From positions 1 through 5,704 of the forward strand of contig DJEQ01000067.1 of assembly GCA_002431355.1 (NCBI GenBank): 5,704 bases of DNA, in the 5' to 3' direction. Shown here in pieces: positions 1-5,704 of the stretch. Position 1 is the first letter of the stretch. Every line of letters starts with the position of its first letter. Both the position numbers and the translations under genes were made by a program. This DNA comes from Oribacterium sp. UBA5894 (GTDB lineage Bacteria > Bacillota > Clostridia > Lachnospirales > Lachnospiraceae). Under the pieces are notes generated by a model. It searched no databases. It saw only the letters and a list, made by a program, of their open reading frames with translations, and was not told the origin of the DNA.

Positions 1-63
1 CCAAAAAATCAGCGTTTCATCACTCGATTTCTTCGTACCAAGACGATATTTAGTGGAGTATAT
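1..63 (+). other. Upstream stretch of gltB, no gene seen
   Basis: Short non-coding lead-in to gltB. I see no convincing -35/-10 pair, no hairpin and no reading frame of note. The AT-rich GATATT at 45-50 resembles a -10 box but lies almost on the ribosome binding site, so it is unlikely to be the promoter. The promoter and any regulator site (for example for a GltC-type or nitrogen regulator) probably lie to the left of the window. Confidence 0.5.
52..58 (+). promoter_or_regulatory. Ribosome binding site of gltB
   Basis: AGTGGAG carries a GGAG core (55-58) five bases before the ATG at 64. It supports that start over the in-frame ATG at 154, which has only a weak GAGG placed too close to it. 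Confidence 0.75.
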
Positions 64-177
64 ATGAATACCTATCAGAATCAGAGCACCTATACTGTGC
101 CAGAGCAGTACAGGGGACATAATACACTCTGGCGTCCCCAGTCCCTTGAGGACATGAATGAGCTTACCCAGGATGCC
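64..177 (+). other. Predicted cleaved leader (propeptide) of GltB
   Basis: Residues 1-38 precede the conserved Cys39 (codon 178-180). In characterised GltB proteins the short leader is removed so the cysteine becomes the free N-terminus and acts as glutaminase nucleophile. Here that is inferred from the DACGIG context. The leader is polar and rich in Gln, Tyr and Thr, with no membrane segment, so it is not a secretion signal. Its LWRPQ segment (22-26) recalls the L-Y-x-P block usually found just before the cysteine, but about twelve residues separate the two here. Confidence 0.7.
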
Positions 178-3100
178 TGCGGCATCGGCAGCGTTGTCAA
201 CATTGACGGCCATCAGGATGCACAGGTACTGGATGATGCATTGCATATTGTGGAAAAGCTCGAGCACCGTGCCGGCAAGGATGCGACAGGCAAGGTCGGT
301 GATGGTGTCGGCATTCTCCTTCAGATCAGCCACAGCTTCTTTAAGAAGGCGGCACTGCAGGAGGGCATTCAGCTGCGCGAGGAGCGGGATTATGGCGTCG
401 GGATGTTCTTCTTCCCGGAGGACCATCTGAAGCGGACCTTTGCGAAGCGGATGTTCGAGGTCATTGCAGAGAAGAATGGTCTTCGCTTCCTTGGCTGGCG
501 TGAGGTGCCGGTGCATCCGGAGATTCTCGGGCAGGTCGCCGTGGACTGTATGCCACACATTGAGCAGTGCTTCATTGATCGCCCAGAGGACGCAGAGAGA
601 GGCATTGATTTTGACCGGCGTTTATATGTACTTCGCCGTGAGTTTGAGCAGTCTTCTGAGGACACCTATATCTGTTCTCTGAGCTCTCGAACCATTGTAT
701 ACAAGGGCATGTTCCTGGTGAAGCAGCTGCGTGCCTTCTATGATGACCTTCGGGATCCGGACTATCGGACCGCCATCGCCATCGTGCATTCCCGTTTCTC
801 AACGAATACGACACCGAGCTGGGATCGTGCGCACCCATATCGTATGATTGCTCACAATGGTGAGATCAATACCATCCGTGGAAACATTGACCGTATGCTG
901 GCCCGGGAGGAGACCATGTCGAGCCCGCTGCTCGAGAAGGATGTGGAGAAGATTTTTCCGGTCGTTGAACGGAGTGGATCGGATTCGGCCATGCTCGATA
1001 ATACGCTCGAGTTCCTGTATATGAATGGCATTGAGCTGCCGCTTGCGATGATGATGACGATTCCGGAGCCGTGGAAGCACAATCGCTTCATGGATCAGGA
1101 GAAGAAGGATTTCTATCATTATTATGCAACCATGATGGAGCCGTGGGATGGACCGGCAGCAGTGCTGTTCTCCGATGGTGATGTGGTTGGAGCGACCCTC
1201 GATCGAAACGGTCTTCGTCCGTCCCGCTACTATATTACGGATGACAATCGACTCATTCTGTCATCCGAGGTGGGCGTTCTGGACATTGATCCGAAGCATA
1301 TCGTACAGAAGTCCCGTCTTCAGCCGGGGCGCATCCTGCTGGTGGATACCAGGGAGCAGCGCATCATCTCCGATGATGAGTGTAAGCGCACCTATGCTGA
1401 GCGTGAGCCGTATGGTGAGTGGCTGGATCGGAACCTTCTCCACATTGAGGACCTGAAGATTCCGAATCGGAAGATTCCGACACATACACAGGAGATGCGG
1501 GACCGTCTCTATAAGGTCTTCGGCTATACCTATGAGGATGTGAAGTCCGTCATTCTTCCGATGGCACAGAACGGCATCGAGCAGACGGCGTCCATGGGAC
1601 ATGATATTCCGCTGGCCGTGCTCAGTAAGGGCCACCAGCTCCTGTTCAATTACTTTAAGCAGCTGTTTGCGCAGGTTACGAACCCGCCTATCGATTCTCT
1701 TCGCGAGAAGATCGTGACGGATACGACCGTCTACATTGGCTCCGATGGTAATCTGCTGCAGGACAAGTCCGACAACTGCCGCGTGCTCGAGGTATCCAAC
1801 CCGATTCTTACGGGCGTGGAGCTCATGAAGATCAAGGACCTCGATCAGCCGGGCTTCCGTACCGAGGTGATCTCGCTTCTGTACTACAAGAACACCTCGC
1901 TCGAGAAGGCTCTGGAGCAGCTCAATATTTCGGTCGATCGTGCCTACCAACGCGGCTACAATATCATCATCCTGAGCGATCGTGGCGTGGATGAGAACCA
2001 TGTACCGATTCCGTCTCTGCTGGCGGTGAGCTCGGTAGAGCAGCATCTCGTGCAGACGAAGAAGCGGACGGCGGTGTCGCTGATCCTGGAGTCGGCGGAG
2101 CCACGCGACGTGCATCAGTTTGCGACGATTCTCGGCTTTGGTGCCCGTGCAATCAATCCATATCTTGCACATGAGTGCATTTCCGAGATGATTGATATTG
2201 GTATCCTTGATAAGGATTACCATACCGCCATCGAGGATTACAATAAGGCCGTGCTGAACGGCATCGTCAAGATTGCGGCGAAGATGGGTATTTCGACGAT
2301 TCAGTCCTACCAGTCAGCGAAGATCTTTGAGGCCATTGGTCTCAGCAAGGAGCTTGTGGAGAAGTACTTCACCGGTACGGTGTCGCGGGTCGGCGGCATT
2401 GGCCTGAAGGACATCGCGGAGGGCGTGACCTGGCGGCATGATCATGCGTTTGATCCGATGGGACTGAGCCTTGACACCGCACTGGATTCGGTTGGCTTCC
2501 ATCAGCTTCGCTCTGGAAAGGGTGCGGAGGATCACCTCTATGATCCGGAGACCATCATTGCCCTGCAGCGTGCGGTACGAAGCGACGAGGGGGATTACAA
2601 GAAATTTAAGGAGTACACGGCGCGGATTGATGATGAGCGTCGTCCGCATACGCTGCGTGGACTTCTGAAGTTTACGGCGAAGAATACGCCGGTGCCGATC
2701 GAGGAGGTTGAGCCGGTATCGTCGATTGTGAAGCGCTTTAAGACCGGTGCCATGTCCTATGGCTCGATTTCACTGGAGGCGCATGAGGCGATGGCGATTG
2801 CGATGAATCGTCTCGGTGGGAAGTCGAATACTGGTGAGGGCGGTGAAAACCCAGAGCGTTTCGGTACAGAGCGGAATTCAGCCATCAAGCAGGTGGCCTC
2901 GGGTCGCTTCGGTGTAACGAGTGCCTACCTGAACTCTGCCGTCGAGATCCAGATCAAGATGGCGCAGGGCGCAAAGCCGGGCGAGGGTGGTCATCTGCCT
3001 GGAAAGAAGGTCTATCCGTGGATTGCGAAGACCCGGTTCTCCACACCTGGAGTTTCCCTGATTTCACCGCCACCACACCACGATATCTACAGCATCGAGG

Positions 3101-4680
3101 ATCTCGCTCAGCTGATCTACGATCTGAAGAATGCGAATCGCCGTGCAGCGATCGCCGTAAAGCTTGTGTCAGAAAATGGCGTAGGCACGATCGCCAGTGG
3201 TGTGGCGAAGGCCGGTGCACAGGTCATCCTGGTATCCGGCTACGATGGTGGTACTGGCGCTGCACCGATGACCTCGATCCATCATGCAGGACTTCCATGG
3301 GAGCTCGGTATTACGGAGGCACACCATGCCCTGATTGAGAGCGGCCTTCGAAACCGTGTGAAGCTGGAGACCGATGGCAAGCTGATGACGGGACGTGACG
3401 TCGTGATCGCTGCACTCCTCGGTGCAGAGGAATATGGCTTTGCTACGACGGCACTTGTGTGCCTCGGATGCATGATGATGCGTGTGTGCAATAAGGATAC
3501 CTGCCCATTCGGCGTGGCAACGCAGAACGATGTGCTGCGGAAGCGCTTTACGGGTAAGCCGGAGTACGTCATGAACTTCATGCGCTTCATCGCACAGGAG
3601 ATGCGCGAGTACATGGCCGAGCTTGGCTTCCGCACGGTCGATGAGATGATCGGTCGTACGGACTGTCTGACGGTCAATGAGAACGCCGCGCATGTTACGG
3701 AGCGTTCTGCCAAGGTGGATCTCCGCGCCATTCTGAATCCGCAGTATGCAGGCCTTCCAGAGGAGCAGCGCCACTTCGATCCGAAGCATGTCTATGATTT
3801 CCATCTCGAGAAGACCCTCGATGAGTCGGTGCTTTTAAAGAAGTTTGCACCGGCGATTGCCAGTGGAACGCATCATGAGGAAAAGGTCGAGGTGTCCAGC
3901 ATCAACCGGACCTTCGGAACGATTCTGGGCTCCGAGATCACGGATCACTATGGGATGACCCCGGAGGGCGATACGCTTCCGGATGATACCTTCGTGGTCG
4001 ACGCATACGGTGGTGGCGGACAGTCCTTCGGTGCCTTTATCCCGAAGGGCCTCACGATCCGTCTCCATGGCGATGCCAATGATGGCTTCGGAAAGGGCCT
4101 GAGCGGCGGTAAGCTGATCGTGGTACCACCAGAGACGAGCCCGTTCCGTGCAAGCGAGAACATCATCGTCGGCAATGTGGCACTGTATGGTGCAACGTCC
4201 GGCAAGTGCTATGTCAGCGGTATTGCGGGTGAGCGCTTCTGCGTACGGAATTCCGGTGCAACGGCGGTGGCCGAGGGCTGTGGTGACCATGGCCTTGAGT
4301 ACATGACCGGCGGTCGTGCTGTGATTCTCGGTTCGACGGGAAAGAACTTTGCAGCCGGTATGTCCGGTGGTATCGCCTACGTGCTGGATATGGATCACTC
4401 CCTGTATCTCAAGCTGAACAAGGATATGGTTTCTCTCCTGGAAGTCACCGAGAAGTATGACATTCAGGAACTGAAGGATATTCTGACGGATTATGTAAAG
4501 GAAACGAAGTCGGAGCTCGGCACAGAGATTCTGAAGAACTTTGATATGTTCCTTCCGAGCTTTAAGAAGATCGTTCCAAACGACTACCAGAAGGTGCTGA
4601 CCGCGGTCAGCCACTTCGAGGAGCAGGGCATCTCGCATGACAATGCAGAGCTCGAAGCGTTTAAGTCGTTGTTTAACTAA
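64..4680 (+). CDS. gltB: Glutamate synthase (NADPH) large (alpha) subunit, complete
   Basis: Large subunit of GOGAT, a cytoplasmic enzyme turning glutamine plus 2-oxoglutarate into two glutamates. In Bacillus the equivalent gene is called gltA. The protein has 1538 residues, close to the roughly 1500 usual for the family. A 38-residue leader precedes Cys39, the expected N-terminal nucleophile after processing (DACGIG). The class II glutamine amidotransferase domain spans about 39-440, with HSRFSTNT (242-249) and AHNGEINT (263-270). The central linking domain covers about 470-780 (ILSDRG, near 636-641). The FMN/2-oxoglutarate synthase domain spans about 860-1225 and includes SYGSIS (898-903), GKSNTGEGGE, AKPGEGGHLP and SGYDGGTGAAP. 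The 3Fe-4S cysteines are Cys1136, Cys1142 and Cys1147 in GCMMMRVCNKDTC. The C-terminal glycine-rich beta-helix domain spans about 1280-1475. All key motifs are intact. gltD follows after 113 bases on the same strand, so co-transcription is likely. Lysine is almost always AAG. Confidence 0.98.
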   Translation: MNTYQNQSTYTVPEQYRGHNTLWRPQSLEDMNELTQDACGIGSVVNIDGHQDAQVLDDALHIVEKLEHRAGKDATGKVGDGVGILLQISHSFFKKAALQEGIQLREERDYGVGMFFFPEDHLKRTFAKRMFEVIAEKNGLRFLGWREVPVHPEILGQVAVDCMPHIEQCFIDRPEDAERGIDFDRRLYVLRREFEQSSEDTYICSLSSRTIVYKGMFLVKQLRAFYDDLRDPDYRTAIAIVHSRFSTNTTPSWDRAHPYRMIAHNGEINTIRGNIDRMLAREETMSSPLLEKDVEKIFPVVERSGSDSAMLDNTLEFLYMNGIELPLAMMMTIPEPWKHNRFMDQEKKDFYHYYATMMEPWDGPAAVLFSDGDVVGATLDRNGLRPSRYYITDDNRLILSSEVGVLDIDPKHIVQKSRLQPGRILLVDTREQRIISDDECKRTYAEREPYGEWLDRNLLHIEDLKIPNRKIPTHTQEMRDRLYKVFGYTYEDVKSVILPMAQNGIEQTASMGHDIPLAVLSKGHQLLFNYFKQLFAQVTNPPIDSLREKIVTDTTVYIGSDGNLLQDKSDNCRVLEVSNPILTGVELMKIKDLDQPGFRTEVISLLYYKNTSLEKALEQLNISVDRAYQRGYNIIILSDRGVDENHVPIPSLLAVSSVEQHLVQTKKRTAVSLILESAEPRDVHQFATILGFGARAINPYLAHECISEMIDIGILDKDYHTAIEDYNKAVLNGIVKIAAKMGISTIQSYQSAKIFEAIGLSKELVEKYFTGTVSRVGGIGLKDIAEGVTWRHDHAFDPMGLSLDTALDSVGFHQLRSGKGAEDHLYDPETIIALQRAVRSDEGDYKKFKEYTARIDDERRPHTLRGLLKFTAKNTPVPIEEVEPVSSIVKRFKTGAMSYGSISLEAHEAMAIAMNRLGGKSNTGEGGENPERFGTERNSAIKQVASGRFGVTSAYLNSAVEIQIKMAQGAKPGEGGHLPGKKVYPWIAKTRFSTPGVSLISPPPHHDIYSIEDLAQLIYDLKNANRRAAIAVKLVSENGVGTIASGVAKAGAQVILVSGYDGGTGAAPMTSIHHAGLPWELGITEAHHALIESGLRNRVKLETDGKLMTGRDVVIAALLGAEEYGFATTALVCLGCMMMRVCNKDTCPFGVATQNDVLRKRFTGKPEYVMNFMRFIAQEMREYMAELGFRTVDEMIGRTDCLTVNENAAHVTERSAKVDLRAILNPQYAGLPEEQRHFDPKHVYDFHLEKTLDESVLLKKFAPAIASGTHHEEKVEVSSINRTFGTILGSEITDHYGMTPEGDTLPDDTFVVDAYGGGGQSFGAFIPKGLTIRLHGDANDGFGKGLSGGKLIVVPPETSPFRASENIIVGNVALYGATSGKCYVSGIAGERFCVRNSGATAVAEGCGDHGLEYMTGGRAVILGSTGKNFAAGMSGGIAYVLDMDHSLYLKLNKDMVSLLEVTEKYDIQELKDILTDYVKETKSELGTEILKNFDMFLPSFKKIVPNDYQKVLTAVSHFEEQGISHDNAELEAFKSLFN

Positions 4681-4687
4681 GTTCCAG

Positions 4688-4722
4688 GCGCTCTTCGCCC
4701 GGCGTTTGTCGGGCGGAGAGGC
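4688..4722 (+). promoter_or_regulatory. Strong intercistronic stem-loop 1
   Basis: CTCTTCGCCCG (4691-4701) pairs with CGGGCGGAGAG (4710-4720): eleven pairs, one of them G-U. The stem can extend inward by G-U and C-G pairs to leave a four-base GTTT loop. It can also extend outward by two G-C pairs (4688-4689 with 4721-4722) past a bulged G at 4690. The following bases, ATGAGACTG, are not T-rich, so it is unlikely to be an intrinsic terminator. Likely roles are mRNA stability, differential expression of the two subunits, or translational control. The structure is read by eye; no folding energy was computed. Confidence 0.65.
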
Positions 4723-4764
4723 ATGAGACTGAAACCAACGGGGCTGAATACCAGCCCGTGGTAA
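4723..4764 (+). CDS. Possible 13-codon leader peptide (hypothetical)
   Basis: An ATG at 4723 opens a frame reading MRLKPTGLNTSPW and ends at TAA 4762-4764. GGAGAGG (4715-4721) lies just upstream, with its GGAG core four bases from the ATG, so it could serve as a ribosome binding site, but it is buried in the 3' arm of stem-loop 1. The frame covers most of stem-loop 2, which a translating ribosome would unfold. The peptide has no Gln or Glu, so amino-acid attenuation tuned to the pathway product is not supported. A frame this short can easily arise by chance, and I do not recognise the peptide. Confidence 0.25.
   Translation: MRLKPTGLNTSPW
4735..4761 (+). promoter_or_regulatory. Intercistronic stem-loop 2, bulged
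   Basis: GGGCTG (4741-4746) pairs perfectly with CAGCCC (4752-4757) around an AATAC loop. Two further pairs (AC 4738-4739 with GT 4758-4759) follow after a bulged G4740, and CC 4735-4736 pairs with GG 4760-4761 after a bulged A4737. No T-tract follows. GCCCG at 4754-4758 repeats GCCCG at 4697-4701 of stem-loop 1, so it could pair with the CGGGC at 4710-4714 as a weaker alternative fold. Confidence 0.5.
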
Positions 4765-4780
4765 GAATACTATTCCGTTT

Positions 4781-4790
4781 AAAGGTGATC
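4781..4790 (+). promoter_or_regulatory. Ribosome binding site of gltD
   Basis: AAAGGTGATC: the GGTGATC part (4784-4790) is fully complementary to the usual 3' end of bacterial 16S rRNA, and the AGG core sits eight bases before the ATG at 4794. It lies outside both hairpins, so gltD translation can start independently of gltB. Confidence 0.75.
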
Positions 4791-4793
4791 GAT

Positions 4794-5704
4794 ATGGGAA
4801 AAGTAACAGGATTTCTCGATTATGCGAGAGAAGATAATAAAGATGTTCCGGTAGAGGAGCGTATCAAGAATTTTAAGGAATTTCATATTCCGCTTACAGA
4901 GGAGGAGCGCCGGAAGCAGGGGGCGCGCTGCATGAACTGTGGCGTGCCGTTCTGTCAGTCCGGAATGAAGCTTTCTGGAATGTATACCGGCTGTCCCCTT
5001 CATAACCTCTGCCCGGAGTGGAACGATGAGGTTTATAACGGGCACATTGCCCATGCACTGAGCCGCCTTCTGAAGACGAACAACTTCCCGGAGTTTACGG
5101 GACGCGTCTGCCCGGCACTGTGTGAAAAGGCCTGCATTGAGGGACTCGATGATGCGCCGGTGACAACGCATGACAATGAGCTCTACATCATTGAAACGGC
5201 CTTCAAGGAGGGCTATATGAAGCCACGGATTCCGGAGGTGCGTTCAGGAAAGCGGGTGGCAGTGGTAGGGGCCGGACCTGCAGGTCTCGCTGCGGCCGAT
5301 CAGCTGAATCACCGTGGTCACAGCGTCACGGTCTTTGAGCGGCAGGATGAAATCGGTGGACTTCTGATGTATGGCATCCCGAATATGAAGCTTGATAAGT
5401 CCGTGATCCGTCGTCGGCGTGCCCTGATGGAGGCCGAGGGTGTGGAATTCCGCACCGGCGTGGATGTGGGACGCGATGGGAAGGCAGCCGCGATCCTTCA
5501 GGATTATGATGCGGTGATTCTTGCGTGTGGCGCGAAGCAGGCACGTGGCCTGAATGTACCGTTCATTGAAAAGGCTCATGGCATCCACTATGCCGTCGAT
5601 TATCTGACGAGTCAGACGAAGGCCCTCCATGAGCAGGGCGAGCATGCCTTTGGGACCATCAGTGCGAAGGGAAAACACGTCGTCATCGTCGGTGGCGGTG
5701 ATAC
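4794..5704 (+). CDS. gltD: Glutamate synthase (NADPH) small (beta) subunit, cut off at the 3' end
   Basis: The electron-input subunit of GOGAT. It oxidises NADPH with FAD and passes electrons through iron-sulfur clusters to the FMN of GltB; the Bacillus name is gltB. 303 complete codons are visible of about 490 usual. The start MGKVTGFLDY matches the family N-terminus and has a good ribosome binding site; the in-frame GTG at 4785 falls inside that site. The N-terminal cluster domain (about 20-140) has CxxCxxxxC at Cys46, 49 and 54, then Cys67 in GCP, and a second group Cys106, 110 and 114 in GRVCPALCEKAC. The FAD-binding fold follows with GAGPAG (159-164), a likely ribose-binding Glu182 and GGLLMYGIPNMKL (188-200). 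The sequence ends in VVIVGGGD (296-303), the start of the NADPH-binding fold. Cys73 stands where I recall Ile in Bacillus (NLIPEWND). No frameshift is seen; the truncation is only the window edge. Confidence 0.96.
   Translation, partial: MGKVTGFLDYAREDNKDVPVEERIKNFKEFHIPLTEEERRKQGARCMNCGVPFCQSGMKLSGMYTGCPLHNLCPEWNDEVYNGHIAHALSRLLKTNNFPEFTGRVCPALCEKACIEGLDDAPVTTHDNELYIIETAFKEGYMKPRIPEVRSGKRVAVVGAGPAGLAAADQLNHRGHSVTVFERQDEIGGLLMYGIPNMKLDKSVIRRRRALMEAEGVEFRTGVDVGRDGKAAAILQDYDAVILACGAKQARGLNVPFIEKAHGIHYAVDYLTSQTKALHEQGEHAFGTISAKGKHVVIVGGGD

Larger units (their letters stand above)
4681..4793 (+). other. gltB-gltD intergenic region with two stem-loops
   Basis: A 113-base gap between the two subunit genes. 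It contains a strong hairpin starting 10 bases after the gltB stop, a second bulged hairpin, a possible 13-codon reading frame between and within them, and the gltD ribosome binding site at its right end. There is no run of T after either hairpin, so transcription very probably continues into gltD. I recognise no known riboswitch consensus. In particular it does not match what I recall of the glnA or downstream-peptide glutamine riboswitch motifs. Confidence 0.6.

Noticed and set aside
154..156. Alternative gltB start at Met31
   Set aside because: It would leave a seven-residue leader before Cys39, but its upstream GAGG is too close to the ATG, while the ATG at 64 has a well-placed GGAG.
1261..2223. 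320-codon open frame on the minus strand inside gltB
   Set aside because: It is fully antisense to conserved GltB coding sequence, resembles no family I know, and is expected from the codon bias of gltB. The same applies to the minus-strand frames at 3169-3804 and 3835-4638.
4688..4722. Rho-independent terminator after gltB
   Set aside because: The stem is strong, but no T-run follows it, and gltD encodes the obligate partner subunit downstream.
4706..4776. Internal promoter for gltD (TTGTCG as -35, TATTCC or TAAGAAT as -10)
   Set aside because: The spacing is far from 16-18 bases and the -10 candidates are poor.
4677..4793. The gltD frame stays open through the whole intergenic gap, back to a TAA at 4674
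   Set aside because: No ATG exists in that frame upstream of 4794, the GTG codons at 4758 and 4785 lack suitable binding sites, and the translated gap does not resemble GltD. It is probably chance.
4681..4793. Known riboswitch (glutamine, T-box, TPP, lysine) in the gap
   Set aside because: None of the conserved blocks I know for these classes can be found; a covariance-model search was not possible here.
4779..5171. 130-codon minus-strand frame and others opposite gltD (for example 5244-5678)
   Set aside because: They lie antisense to clear GltD motifs (cluster cysteines and GAGPAG) and show no domain of their own.

Overview
The window holds an ordinary core-metabolism operon, bacterial NADPH-type glutamate synthase (GOGAT). 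The large-subunit gene (gltB, 64-4680) is complete. The small-subunit gene (gltD) starts at 4794 and runs off the right edge at 5704, about three fifths complete. Both are on the + strand, with no sign of frameshift, insertion or rearrangement. The long open frames on the minus strand and in other plus frames inside gltB are shadows of its strong codon bias.

The proteins look like those of a Firmicute, probably a Clostridia/Lachnospiraceae-like anaerobe. The clues are the GltB block LEHRAGKDATGKVGDGVG, the spacer between cluster cysteines in GltD (CGVPFCQSGM...GCP) and Shine-Dalgarno sites before both genes. Base composition is moderately GC-rich, and lysine and glutamate codons strongly favour AAG and GAG. 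The assignment rests on recalled family resemblance, not a database search, so the genus is left open.

Layout: 1-63 is a short upstream stretch carrying only the gltB ribosome binding site. 64-4680 is gltB. 4681-4793 is a 113-base gap containing two stem-loops and a possible 13-codon reading frame. 4781-4790 is a good gltD ribosome binding site, followed by gltD.

The two products form one enzyme. GltD takes electrons from NADPH through FAD and iron-sulfur clusters. GltB releases ammonia from glutamine in its N-terminal amidotransferase domain and channels it to the FMN site, where 2-oxoglutarate is aminated and reduced, giving two glutamates overall. With glutamine synthetase this is the high-affinity ammonium assimilation route.

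I found no new biological system here. The only part not explained by the two enzymes is the gltB-gltD gap. Its hairpins lack a U-tract, so they do not look like a terminator, and the first one would hide the ribosome binding site of the possible small reading frame. This is worth a comparative check but may be simple mRNA processing or stability structure.
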